Positions 41,007 through 49,265 of a stretch of DNA of 58,498 nucleotides are shown here, in pieces; within the stretch, counting starts at the first letter, position 1; every line of letters begins with the position of its first letter. The DNA is from an uncultured Alphaproteobacteria bacterium (GTDB lineage: Bacteria; Pseudomonadota; Alphaproteobacteria; Rhizobiales; Ancalomicrobiaceae). Location: contig CALMFH010000288.1 in NCBI GenBank assembly GCA_937864925.1, positions 1 to 58,498 on the forward strand, read 5' to 3'. The translations under genes were made by a program, and so were the position numbers. Below the pieces are notes generated by a model. That model ran no database searches. It saw nothing but the letters and a program-made list of their open reading frames with translations, and was not told the DNA's origin.

Positions 41007-42125
41007 TCATCCCCGTAGGGAGAGACGGGCGAGCAGGGCGACGAGTTCGGCCTGCCGCGACACACCGACCTTGCCGAACACGCGTTTGAGGACGGTACGT
41101 GCGGTCTCTTCGGCGATGCCGAGGTGATCGGCGACGGCTCGGGGTTGAAGACCGACGCCGACGAGGGAAGCGACACGCGCCTCGTTGAGGGTCAATCCGA
41201 GGAGATCTCTGAGGATGGTCGGGTCGACGGGCTGATCGCGATCGATCTCGACCGCCAGTACCAGGGCACGGGTGTCCGCCAACATGGCGCCCGCGAGCAT
41301 GTTCGGCGTGCCCAGCGGCAGAACATGGAGAACGACGCGACCGCCCTCCGTATCTCCGACGATCAGAGGCTTGGGAACCGGCGGAACCGCGTCGCGCAGG
41401 ATCGATGCGAGAAGCGCATCGAATGCCGCACGATCGCTGCGGTTCTCGGCGATGAGCTTCTCGTCCCGGACGATCAGGCCCTTGCCGAGCAGGGCGTCGC
41501 CGACCGGGTTGGTCATCGTCACGCGCCCGAGGGAATCGAGCCCGAACAGCCCGATGTTCATCGATGTCAGGATCTTGGTCAGCCCCGCGCCCCGTGTTTC
41601 GCCCTCGAGGAGACGGATGCTCAGACGCAGGGATTGCTCGACGTGTCGTCCCAGTTGCGAGACGAGGTGCAGCTCCGCGTCGTCGAAGCGCGGTCTGTCG
41701 AAGCGGCGTTGCACCGAAATGACCACCCAGACGTGGGGGTCGGGAGCCACGCTGGTGGCGGCGAACCACCCGAGCCCGTGAGGGACGAGGTAGTCGGTGT
41801 AGATGGGGAGAGTTCGCACTTCGTCGTCGTCGACGACGTGTCCGTCGGTCACCGCGTCGGTCGAGACCTGATAGCCGCGCTCGATCACCCTGTGGGCTCT
41901 GGTGTCGCGCATGGCCCAGTTGGCGATGTAGTCGGCGTGGGTTTCCTCGAGCGCCGGTGAGACGATCGTGCCGATGCTGCCATCGTCGCGTCGCCACAGC
42001 AGCACCGTGCCGACGTCGCCCATACAATCGGCGATCCGCTGGAGTGCCGCCGGCCATCGATCCGGCTCGGTCGCGGCGGCGTAGATGGATCGAACGGCGG
42101 AATCGTAAGTATCGGTCGCGATCAC
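41007..42125 (-). CDS. LuxR-family helix-turn-helix transcriptional regulator
   Basis: A 372-residue regulator. The last 65 residues form a LuxR/FixJ-type HTH: GLTLNEARVASLVGVGLQPRAV, then ADHLGIAEETARTVLKRVFGK and VGVSRQAELVALLARL. The N-terminal part begins YDSAVRSIYAAATEPDRWPA and includes a GAF/PAS-like section (NIGLFGLDSLGRVTMTNPVGD), a likely ligand-sensing region; the signal is unknown. GTG 42125 is the best start because the open frame upstream is Arg/Pro-rich and unlikely. No acyl-homoserine lactone synthase gene is nearby. Confidence 0.85.
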   Translation of the reverse strand: MIATDTYDSAVRSIYAAATEPDRWPAALQRIADCMGDVGTVLLWRRDDGSIGTIVSPALEETHADYIANWAMRDTRAHRVIERGYQVSTDAVTDGHVVDDDEVRTLPIYTDYLVPHGLGWFAATSVAPDPHVWVVISVQRRFDRPRFDDAELHLVSQLGRHVEQSLRLSIRLLEGETRGAGLTKILTSMNIGLFGLDSLGRVTMTNPVGDALLGKGLIVRDEKLIAENRSDRAAFDALLASILRDAVPPVPKPLIVGDTEGGRVVLHVLPLGTPNMLAGAMLADTRALVLAVEIDRDQPVDPTILRDLLGLTLNEARVASLVGVGLQPRAVADHLGIAEETARTVLKRVFGKVGVSRQAELVALLARLSLRG

Positions 42126-42518
42126 GCGTACGCCCCCCGGGACACCAATCGGTGATCGAGAATAGCCGATGCGATCCGATCGGCCATCGAAATGTCGAAC
42201 CGTCCGCGACCGTCGGTCGGCGTGCCCTGGCGACGATGGTCTTCGTCGTCGCGGCGAGTTCGAAGGCGCCATCGACGAAGGCGACGAGGAGCCGGTCTGG
42301 TAGGCGATCCGGGCCTCGTGAATTCCGAGGTATCGTCCGCGGTGCGGTCGCTCGTCCGGACGACGCGAAGGTTCCGAACGGGGGAGGGGAGGCTCGTGGC
42401 CGCTCCGCGCGGCAGCGGGAGCGCCCCACGCATGATGCGTGACCGACCGGGGGGCGGGGACGAGCACCTGCCCCCCCTCCGGCATCGGTATCGCCGGATG
42501 GGCGACGGGGTCCCGCGC
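42126..42518. other. Intergenic region without a recognised gene
   Basis: These 393 nt between the LuxR-type gene and the next minus-strand gene hold no frame with plausible composition. It presumably includes the promoter of the LuxR-type gene, but no clear boxes were found. Confidence 0.5.
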
Positions 42519-43370
42519 TCATCCTTCGCCCGGCAGCTTCCAGGCGACGGCGTCGGCGCCGTAGACGGCCGCGAGCGCACGGGTGATCTCGATCGCCTCC
42601 GCCTCGAGCCGTCGCCGCACCTCGGGGTCGACGATCGTCGGTCCGTCGTCGTGGTCGACGTCGAGCGCGTCGATCACCCGTCCGTCGAAATCGGCGAGGC
42701 GCGCGGCGAGATCTTCGGAGATCTCCAGACACCAGGGGTCGAGATTGCGCCCGTCGTCGGCGTCCCACATCGGCCAGCACCCGACCTCGGGGGCGAGCAC
42801 GACGCCCTTCGGCTGGACGAACGGTCGCTCCTCACCGGCATCGACTTCGCCGTCGTCCATCGGCCCGAGCGACGGCGTCCGGTGCATCCGCACGATCTCC
42901 CGGCCCTGCCACACCAGCGCCGTCAGCGCCGCCACGCCGGCCACCACCTCGACCATCGGCAGGGCGGCGAACTGCACCGCGCCGGCCCGTTCCGCCGCGA
43001 TCACCGCCGCCGAACCGGCGAGCCAGAAGAGGAAGGCATTGCGCGTCTGCGCCCGCCCGGCGCGGTCGTCCGCGTCCTCCGGCGGGAAGTGGCGCGCGGC
43101 GTAGACGAGCCAGATCGCCTGCACCACCGCATTGGCGAGAAGCGTCGCGAGGGCGAAACGATCGAGCGCGGCGAGAAGAAAGCCGGCGAGCGCCGTCAGC
43201 ACCGCTCCGAGCGCCAGAAGCGAAGAGCGCACGAGATCGCGCGTCGTCCGCCGACCGCGGATCGCCGAGATCGCCGCATCGATGACCCGCGACACGCCCA
43301 ACGCCCTCAGGGTGACCATGCCCCCGGCGAACCAGAAGACGCCCAGTGCCCGAACCACCCAGTCCCACAT
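42519..43370 (-). CDS. Hypothetical membrane protein
   Basis: A 283-residue protein. The first half has about five hydrophobic segments (WVVRALGVFWFAGGMVTLRAL, LLALGAVLTALAGFLLAAL, TLLANAVVQAIWLVYAA, AFLFWLAGSAAVIAA, MVEVVAGVAALTALV). The second half, from about residue 160, is a soluble acidic domain rich in Asp and Glu, ending VYGADAVAWKLPGEG. No family is recognised. It lies downstream of the ilvN terminator, so it is probably transcribed separately. Confidence 0.75.
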   Translation of the reverse strand: MWDWVVRALGVFWFAGGMVTLRALGVSRVIDAAISAIRGRRTTRDLVRSSLLALGAVLTALAGFLLAALDRFALATLLANAVVQAIWLVYAARHFPPEDADDRAGRAQTRNAFLFWLAGSAAVIAAERAGAVQFAALPMVEVVAGVAALTALVWQGREIVRMHRTPSLGPMDDGEVDAGEERPFVQPKGVVLAPEVGCWPMWDADDGRNLDPWCLEISEDLAARLADFDGRVIDALDVDHDDGPTIVDPEVRRRLEAEAIEITRALAAVYGADAVAWKLPGEG

Positions 43371-43464
43371 CGCCCGCCTCTCCGGCCTGTTCCGATCGCC
43401 GGCGAAGATAGCGGAGCCGGCCGTGGCGACGAAGTTACGAAGCTCGTCATCCTCCGAAACGAAA

Positions 43465-43496
43465 CGGGGGAGAGGAGCCCTCGCTCCTCTCCCCCG
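43465..43496 (-). terminator. Terminator after ilvN
   Basis: A 14-bp perfect stem (CGGGGGAGAGGAGC and its complement) with a CCTC loop; in the minus direction it is followed by TTTCGTTTCG. It lies 26 nt past the ilvN stop and ends the ilvB-ilvN transcript. Confidence 0.85.
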
Positions 43497-43521
43497 TCGC
43501 GATCGGATCGACCGATCGTGC

Positions 43522-44058
43522 TCAGCTCGCTTCCGGTCCGCGCGAGATCGCGGCGACGCCGGTGCGGGAGTATTCGACCAGGCCGAGCGGGCCCATCAGG
43601 CCGACGAACTCGTCGATCTTGTCGGACTTGCCGGTGATCTCGAAGACGAAGCTTTCGGTGGTGGCGTCGACGACGCGGGCGCGGAAGGCGTCACCGAGAC
43701 GGAGCGCCTCGACGCGGGCTTCGCCCTTGCCCTTCACCTTGATCAGCGCCAGTTCACGCGCCAGCACCTTGCCGGCGACCGTCAGGTCGACGACGCGATG
43801 CACCGGCACCAGACGGTCGAGTTGGTTCTTGATCTGCTCGATCACCATCGGCGTGCCGGTGGTGACGATGGTGATGCGGGAGAGGTGTTTCTCGTGCTCG
43901 GTCTCCGAGACGGTGAGGCTCTCGATGTTGTAGCCGCGGCCGGAGAACAGGCCGACGACGCGGGCGAGAACGCCCGGTTCGTTGTCGACGACGACCGAGA
44001 GCGTGTGGGTCTCGGGGGTCTGGAAAACATAGGCGGACGGATAGTGGGTGGTGTTCAT
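43522..44058 (-). CDS. ilvN: Acetolactate synthase small (regulatory) subunit
   Basis: A 178-residue regulatory subunit with an N-terminal ACT domain (HTLSVVVDNEPGVLARVVGLFSGRGYNIESL, residues about 18-50, split here as HTLSVVVDNEPGVLA and FSGRGYNIESLTV). A C-terminal ALS_ss_C domain follows. It binds valine and other branched-chain amino acids, giving feedback inhibition, and activates the catalytic subunit. ATG 44058 gives the normal N-terminus. The gene is 83 nt after ilvB and shares its attenuated transcript. The name ilvH is also used for this subunit. Confidence 0.94.
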   Translation of the reverse strand: MNTTHYPSAYVFQTPETHTLSVVVDNEPGVLARVVGLFSGRGYNIESLTVSETEHEKHLSRITIVTTGTPMVIEQIKNQLDRLVPVHRVVDLTVAGKVLARELALIKVKGKGEARVEALRLGDAFRARVVDATTESFVFEITGKSDKIDEFVGLMGPLGLVEYSRTGVAAISRGPEAS

Positions 44059-44141
44059 GACGATGTCTCGTGTCTCGAGGTGAGTTCCAGGAGCGAAGGG
44101 AAATTCGGTATGGGGCGCGGGCTCGTCGCCCGCGCCGTGCC

Positions 44142-45902
44142 TCACACCAGCATCTTGCCCTTCTCGTCGATGACGTTGCCGATGTCCTCGACCGCCTCGC
44201 CGAACAGCATCTCGTTGTGCGCCTTGCCCGACGGGATCATCGGGAAGCAGTTCTCCGCCGGATCGACGACGCAGTCGAAGATCACCGGCTTCTTCACCGC
44301 GATCATCTCGGCGATCTTGGCGTCGAGATCGCTCGGCTTCTCACAGCGGATGCCGACGCCGCCCATCGCCTCGGCGAGTTTCACGAAGTCGGGCAGGGCG
44401 TGGGAATAGCTCTCCGAGTAGCGCCCGCCGTGCAGCAGTTCCTGCCACTGCCGGACCATGCCCATGTAGTGGTTGTTGAGGATGAAGATCTTGATCGGCA
44501 GGCGATACTGCACCGCCGTCGAGATCTCCTGCATGGTCATCATCACCGAGGCCTCGCCGGCGATGTCGATGACGAGGCTGCTCGGATGGGCCATCTGCAC
44601 GCCGACCGCCGCCGGAATGCCGTAGCCCATGGTGCCGAGGCCGCCCGAGGTCATCCAGCGGTTGGGCTCGTCGAACTTCAGGAATTGGGCCGCCCACATC
44701 TGGTGCTGACCGACTTCGGTGGTGAAGTAGACGTCCTTGCCCTTGACCGCCTCCTGCAGGCGCTGGATGGCGTACTGCGGCTTGATGATCTCGTCGGAGG
44801 CGCGATAGGCGAGGCACTTGCGGCCGCGCCACACCGCGATCTTGTCCCACCACTTCTGCAGCGCCGCCTTGTCGATCTGCGGCTGGGTCTGTTTCCAGAC
44901 GCGGACCATGTCCTCGAGCACGTGAGCGACGTCGCCGACGATCGGCACGTCGACCTTGATGATCTTGTTGATCGACGACGGGTCGATGTCGATGTGGATC
45001 TTCTTGGCGTGCGGCGCGAAGGCGTCGAGACGGCCGGTGATACGGTCGTCGAAGCGGGCGCCGATGCAGATGATCAGATCCGACTCGTGCATCGCCATGT
45101 TGGCTTCGAGCGTGCCGTGCATGCCGAGCATGCCGAGGAACTGCTCGTCGTTGCCGGGATAGGCACCGAGACCCATCAGCGTCGAGGTGATCGGGAAGCC
45201 GGTGGTGCGGACCAGTTCACGCAGAAGCTGCGACGCCGCCGGACCCGAATTGATGACGCCGCCGCCGGTGTAGAAGATCGGCCGATGCGCCTTGCCGATC
45301 ATCTGGACGGCATGACGGATCGCGTCCATGTCGCCCTTGACCTTGGGACGATAGGTCTTGTGCTGGATGTTCTTCGGGCCGTGATAGGTGCCGGTGGCGA
45401 ACTGCACGTCCTTCGGAATGTCGATGACGACCGGGCCGGGACGCCCGGACTTGGCCACGTGGAAGGCCTCGTGCAGGATGCGCGGCAGATCCTCGATGCG
45501 CTTGACCAGCCAGTTGTGTTTGGTGCACGGCCGGGTGATGCCGACGGTATCGCACTCCTGGAAGGCGTCGTTGCCGATGAGGTGCGTCGGCACCTGGCCG
45601 GTGATGCAGACCAGCGGGATCGAGTCGAGCAGCGCGTCGGTGAGGCCGGTGACGGCGTTGGTCGCGCCCGGGCCGGAGGTGACGAGGACGGCACCGACCT
45701 TGCCGGTCGAGCGGGCATAGCCCTCCGCCGCGTGGACCGCGCCCTGCTCGTGGCGGACGAGGACGTGCCGGATCTTCTCCTGCTTGAAGATCTCGTCGTA
45801 GATCGGCAGCACCGATCCGCCCGGATAGCCGAAGAGCACCTCGACGCCCTGGTCCTGCAGGGCTGCGATCACCATTTCCGCTCCGGTCATCTGCCGTGAC
45901 AT
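44142..45902 (-). CDS. ilvB: Acetolactate synthase large (catalytic) subunit
   Basis: A 586-residue ThDP enzyme, the first common step of valine, leucine and isoleucine synthesis. The N-terminal domain has VLFGYPGGSVLPIYDE and the cofactor glutamate in RHEQGAVHAAEGYAR, then TSGPGATNAVTGLTDA. The C-terminal ThDP/Mg motif reads IDIAGEASVMMTMQE, with Glu where most acetolactate synthases have Asp (GDG or GDA). NNHYMGMVRQWQELLHGG follows. GGAGAAGACCC precedes ATG 45902. It is preceded by an attenuator and followed by ilvN. The name ilvI is also used. Confidence 0.96.
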   Translation of the reverse strand: MSRQMTGAEMVIAALQDQGVEVLFGYPGGSVLPIYDEIFKQEKIRHVLVRHEQGAVHAAEGYARSTGKVGAVLVTSGPGATNAVTGLTDALLDSIPLVCITGQVPTHLIGNDAFQECDTVGITRPCTKHNWLVKRIEDLPRILHEAFHVAKSGRPGPVVIDIPKDVQFATGTYHGPKNIQHKTYRPKVKGDMDAIRHAVQMIGKAHRPIFYTGGGVINSGPAASQLLRELVRTTGFPITSTLMGLGAYPGNDEQFLGMLGMHGTLEANMAMHESDLIICIGARFDDRITGRLDAFAPHAKKIHIDIDPSSINKIIKVDVPIVGDVAHVLEDMVRVWKQTQPQIDKAALQKWWDKIAVWRGRKCLAYRASDEIIKPQYAIQRLQEAVKGKDVYFTTEVGQHQMWAAQFLKFDEPNRWMTSGGLGTMGYGIPAAVGVQMAHPSSLVIDIAGEASVMMTMQEISTAVQYRLPIKIFILNNHYMGMVRQWQELLHGGRYSESYSHALPDFVKLAEAMGGVGIRCEKPSDLDAKIAEMIAVKKPVIFDCVVDPAENCFPMIPSGKAHNEMLFGEAVEDIGNVIDEKGKMLV

Positions 45903-45970
45903 GGGTCTTCTCCGGTCCTTTCGCGTCGTTCGTCGACGGGGGTGGCTGAGGTATGGGGTGTTTCGGGTAA

Positions 45971-45994
45971 TAAAAAAGGCCCCGGTGGGGCCTC
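45971..45994 (-). terminator. ilvB leader attenuator terminator
   Basis: In the minus direction AGGCCCC, loop ACC, GGGGCCT is followed by TTTTTTA: a textbook intrinsic terminator, 35 nt after the leader-peptide stop and 69 nt before the ilvB start. GGGGTCT at the end of the leader (46037-46031) can pair with its AGGCCCC arm to form a rival antiterminator. Confidence 0.9.
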
Positions 45995-46028
45995 ATTTTC
46001 CGCGCGCTCGCTTGTCTCGCCGAGGTCC

Positions 46029-46082
46029 TCAGACCCCGTCGGCGGCGCGCGGTACGACTACGAGAATGGTCTTGCGCAGCAT
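46029..46082 (-). CDS. ilvL: ilvBN leader peptide
   Basis: A 17-residue frame encoding MLRKTILVVVPRAADGV. Five consecutive codons specify Ile-Leu-Val-Val-Val, the end products of the pathway, which is the hallmark of an attenuator leader. GAGGA lies upstream of ATG 46082, slightly far at about 12 bases. Downstream, CCGCGCGC inside the leader can pair with GCGCGCGG just before the terminator, and GGGGTCT can pair with the terminator arm. Stalling at the Val codons would free GGGGTCT and allow read-through; full translation to the stop would cover it and allow termination. The mechanism is inferred from sequence. Attenuation of ilvBN is known in Caulobacter. Confidence 0.88.
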   Translation of the reverse strand: MLRKTILVVVPRAADGV

Positions 46083-46116
46083 GGTGGCGCGAAGTCCTCT
46101 GATTTCGGTCGCGCGG

Positions 46117-46145
46117 ACCCTAGACGGGAGCGGGCGAGAGGTCAA
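46117..46145 (-). promoter_or_regulatory. ilvL-ilvBN promoter
   Basis: TTGACC (46145-46140) and TAGGGT (46122-46117) on the minus strand are separated by exactly 17 bp. The expected transcript start near 46110 lies about 28 nt before the leader peptide. Confidence 0.65.
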
Positions 46146-46349
46146 GTAGGGGAGATCATGGAGTTCGGTGGGAACCTCCTTTCGGCCCGAGCGGCCGACG
46201 CCGCGCCCGCCCCTCGCGACCTGCGGACAAACCCGGACGCGCTCCCTTTCGCCGCTACCCGCATGTCGGAATGTGCTATTCGGGGCCCGAGGGTGGCTGC
46301 GGGCGGACGCCATGGCGACGGCCGACCGAATCGTCACCGAGACCAGTCC

Positions 46350-47237
46350 ATGGGAAATCGCGAGATGCTCGCTCGCGGGTACAGGCTGCACTCCGAGACC
46401 GGAACGGTTCGCGACCGTCGCCATCGGCGCGCCCGCGTCCTCACCATAGCCAACAACAAGGGCGGCGTCGGCAAGTCGACGACCGTCGTCAATCTCGCCG
46501 CCGAACTGGCGAGCCGCGATTATCGCGTGCTGGTCGTCGACCTCGATTCCCAGGGCCATGCCGGGCGTGGCCTCGGCCGCGTCGCCCGCACGCGCTCCGT
46601 CACGGTCCACGACGTCCTGCGCCGTCTCGACGCCTCGCTCGAGGACGGCGTGGTCGAAACCCTGGACCCCGGGGTCGACCTGTTGCCCGCCGACGGCAAC
46701 TTCGACGGCGACGTCCACGTCTCCGACCCCTGCCGGCTGGCCAGGGCGCTCGACGAGATCGTCTGGCATTACGACGTCGTCCTGATCGACACGCCGCCCT
46801 CGGTGCCGCGTCTTCTCGTGGCGGCGCTGATGGCTTCGGAGGCGGTGCTGATCCCCGCTCTGCTCGACGACCTGTCGATCGACGGCGTCACGCGCTTCAT
46901 GCGGACCTTCCACGAGGTGGTGACCGGCCACAACGCCGCCCTCGGCACCGCACTGATCGTCCCGATGCGAGTGGACACGCGCTCCGCCCTACAGCGGGCG
47001 GCGCTCGACGAACTGGGGCGTCGCTTCGGCCGCGACAGGGTCAGCGCCGGCATCCGCATCGACATCGGCCTCTCGGAAGCCTTCGCTCGGCGCCGGCCTC
47101 TGCGCGCCTTCCGTCGGGCGAGCCGCGCCGTCGCCGATTTCGCCGATCTCGCCGACCAGGTGCTGCGCCTCCTCGGCGAAGAGCTGATCCGCATGCCCGC
47201 GCCGGACGAAGTCGCCGCCGTCGAGACCACCGACTGA
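46350..47237 (+). CDS. ParA/MinD-family ATPase (orphan)
   Basis: A 295-residue deviant Walker ATPase. KGGVGKSTTVVNLAAELA carries the signature lysine pair, VVDLDSQGHAGRGLG is Walker A', and DVVLIDTPPSVPRLLVAAL is Walker B. No parB lies beside it and the surroundings are not the usual gid-parAB locus, so chromosome segregation is unlikely; plasmid-type or positioning roles are possible. The start is uncertain: ATG 46350 and ATG 46365 are both reasonable. ATG 46158 has a GGGGAG before it, but the extra residues look non-coding. It is divergent from ilvL and converges on miaA with an 8-nt gap. Confidence 0.83.
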   Translation: MGNREMLARGYRLHSETGTVRDRRHRRARVLTIANNKGGVGKSTTVVNLAAELASRDYRVLVVDLDSQGHAGRGLGRVARTRSVTVHDVLRRLDASLEDGVVETLDPGVDLLPADGNFDGDVHVSDPCRLARALDEIVWHYDVVLIDTPPSVPRLLVAALMASEAVLIPALLDDLSIDGVTRFMRTFHEVVTGHNAALGTALIVPMRVDTRSALQRAALDELGRRFGRDRVSAGIRIDIGLSEAFARRRPLRAFRRASRAVADFADLADQVLRLLGEELIRMPAPDEVAAVETTD

Positions 47238-47245
47238 TCCTCTGC

Positions 47246-48205
47246 TCACCCCGGCGCCGCGTCGCCCGCGCGCCCGCCCGTGCGGATCAGTTCGGCCGCC
47301 GCCTCGACCGTCCCCGCCCGCAGCCAGTCGCCCATCCGCCCGCGGAACCACGTCGATTGCCGCTTGGCATATTGCCGGGTCTCGACGATGCTGCGCTCGA
47401 TCCCGGCCTCGAGGCTCGTTCGTCCCGCCGCAACCTCGGTGAGAGCCGCCACCCCGATCGCCCGCATCGCCGGCATCTCGGGCGCGAGCCCCCGCGCCAC
47501 GAAGGCCGCCGCCTCCTCGATCGCGCCGTCCTCGACCATCGCCCGGAACCGTGCCGCGATACGCCCGTGCAGCATCGCCCGCTCCGGCTCGAGCACGAGG
47601 CGGACCGCCGTCTCGGGCGGGACGAGTGGGGCGGAGTGGGGGGCGGATTGCCACGTGGCGAGCGAGCGGCCGGTCGCCTCGATCACTTCGAGCGCCCTCG
47701 TCAGCCGTTGCGTGTCGGTCGGTCGCAGGCGTGCCGCCATCCGCGGATCGCGGCCTGCGAGTTCGGCGTGGAGACCGGCGGCGCCGATCCGTTCGGCCTC
47801 GGCGCGCCAATGCGCCCGGACCGCGCCGGTGATCTCCGGGACCGGCGCCAGGCCGTGGGTCAATGCCTCGAAATAGAGGCCGGTGCCGCCGACGAAGATC
47901 GGAAGGCGACCGGCGGCGCGGATCTCGGCGAGTACGCGCTCGACATCGGCGAGCCAGTCGGCGACCGAGAAGGGGCGGGCGGGGTCGACGTGGCCGTAGA
48001 GCCGATGGGGCAGGCGCGCCACTTCGGCGGCGGTCGGCCGGGCGGTGAGAATGGCGAGCCCGGCGTAGATCTGCATCGAGTCGGTGTTCACCACCACGCC
48101 GCCGAGATCGGCGGCCAGCCGCGACGCCAGAGCCGACTTGCCGCTCGCCGTCGGTCCTGCGATAAGCACCGCGCTCGGGGCCTCGTCCTCGTCGCGTCTC
48201 GTCAT
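47246..48205 (-). CDS. miaA: tRNA dimethylallyltransferase MiaA
   Basis: A 319-residue enzyme that adds an isopentenyl group to A37 of tRNAs reading UNN codons. The P-loop GPTASGKSALASRLA is at 17-31, NTDSMQIYAGL near 40-50, then PHRLYGHVDP and VGGTGLYFEAL. The C-terminal block is RQYAKRQSTWFRGR. The length is typical. It is divergent from serB (50 nt between starts). Confidence 0.95.
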   Translation of the reverse strand: MTRRDEDEAPSAVLIAGPTASGKSALASRLAADLGGVVVNTDSMQIYAGLAILTARPTAAEVARLPHRLYGHVDPARPFSVADWLADVERVLAEIRAAGRLPIFVGGTGLYFEALTHGLAPVPEITGAVRAHWRAEAERIGAAGLHAELAGRDPRMAARLRPTDTQRLTRALEVIEATGRSLATWQSAPHSAPLVPPETAVRLVLEPERAMLHGRIAARFRAMVEDGAIEEAAAFVARGLAPEMPAMRAIGVAALTEVAAGRTSLEAGIERSIVETRQYAKRQSTWFRGRMGDWLRAGTVEAAAELIRTGGRAGDAAPG

Positions 48206-48255
48206 ACGGCCGTCGCTCGCCTTTCCGTCTCGCCTTCGCCCGCCGGCGTCGGCCC

Positions 48256-49164
48256 ATGAGCTTGTTCTCGATCATGACCCATGTTGCAACCCTGATCTCG
48301 GCGCCCACCGCCCCCGCGGTCACCGCGGCGATGGTCGACGCCGCCGCGCGGCATCTCGGCGCGACGGGACGGGCGACGCTCGCCGAAGGCATCGCGACCG
48401 ACGTCTTCGTGACGATCGAACCGGGCAGCGAGAAGCAGGTCGGCGAGGACCTGCGCGCCCGCCTCGCCGCGCCGATCGACGTGGTGGTGCAGAAACTCGC
48501 CGATCGGGCCAAGGGGCTGCTGGTCGCCGACATGGATTCGACCATGATCGGCCAGGAGTGCATCGACGAACTGGCGGCGGAGCTCGGCCTCAAGGACCAC
48601 ATCGCCGCCATCACCGAACGGGCGATGCGCGGCGAGATCGCGTTCGAGCCGGCTCTGCGCGAACGTGTCGCCCTGCTCGCCGGGCTCGCGGCGAACATCG
48701 TCGACAAGGTCATCGCCGAACGGATCCACCTCACCCCCGGCGCCGTCGAGCTGGTGCGCACCATGCGGGCGAATGGCGCCTACACCGCGCTGGTCTCCGG
48801 CGGCTTCACCGTCTTCACCGGCCCGGTGTCGCGGATGATCGGCTTCCACGAGCACCGCTCCAATCTGTTGTTGGAAGAGGCCGGCAGACTCACCGGTGCG
48901 GTCGCCGAGCCGATCCTCGGCCAGGACGCCAAGCGCGCCGCGCTCCTCGAACTCGCCGCGGCGAAGAAGGTGCCGATGGAGCTGACGCTGGCGATCGGCG
49001 ACGGCGCCAACGATCTCGCGATGATCCGCGAATCCGGCCTCGGCGTCGCCTATCACGCCAAGCCGCTGGTGGCGGCGGAAGCCCACGCCCGCATCGACCA
49101 CGCCGATCTGACGGCGCTGCTCTATGCGCAAGGGTACCGGCGGGCGGAATTCGTGTACGAGTGA
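48256..49164 (+). CDS. serB: Phosphoserine phosphatase SerB
   Basis: A 302-residue HAD phosphatase, the last step of serine synthesis. An N-terminal ACT-like region covers about 1-80. Motif I is ADMDSTMIGQECIDELA near 93-109 with the nucleophilic Asp, motif II is LVSGGFTVFT near 178, the conserved lysine lies near 215, and motif III is GDGANDLAMI near 250. Start ATG 48256 is used; an in-frame ATG at 48274 is possible. A hairpin terminator follows 46 nt after the stop. Confidence 0.94.
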   Translation: MSLFSIMTHVATLISAPTAPAVTAAMVDAAARHLGATGRATLAEGIATDVFVTIEPGSEKQVGEDLRARLAAPIDVVVQKLADRAKGLLVADMDSTMIGQECIDELAAELGLKDHIAAITERAMRGEIAFEPALRERVALLAGLAANIVDKVIAERIHLTPGAVELVRTMRANGAYTALVSGGFTVFTGPVSRMIGFHEHRSNLLLEEAGRLTGAVAEPILGQDAKRAALLELAAAKKVPMELTLAIGDGANDLAMIRESGLGVAYHAKPLVAAEAHARIDHADLTALLYAQGYRRAEFVYE

Positions 49165-49210
49165 CGACCGGCGACGGCGGGCTCGACATCGGGCGGCCGC
49201 CTTCACGCAA

Positions 49211-49238
49211 AACGGCGCCGGATCGCTCCGGCGCCGTT
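49211..49238 (-). terminator. Terminator between serB and degP
   Basis: A 12-bp perfect stem (AACGGCGCCGGA and its complement) with a TCGC loop lies in the convergent gap. In the minus direction it is followed by TTGCG, after TTTT shared with the stem end. It may serve both genes. Confidence 0.7.
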
Positions 49239-49265
49239 CGCGATTCCTCGTGAGGATGGTCGCCC

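Noticed and set aside
46158-46349. Longer start for the ParA-type ATPase at ATG 46158
   Set aside because: A GGGGAG precedes it, but at only 3 bp spacing, and the added 64 residues are low-complexity and cover a possible decayed repeat.
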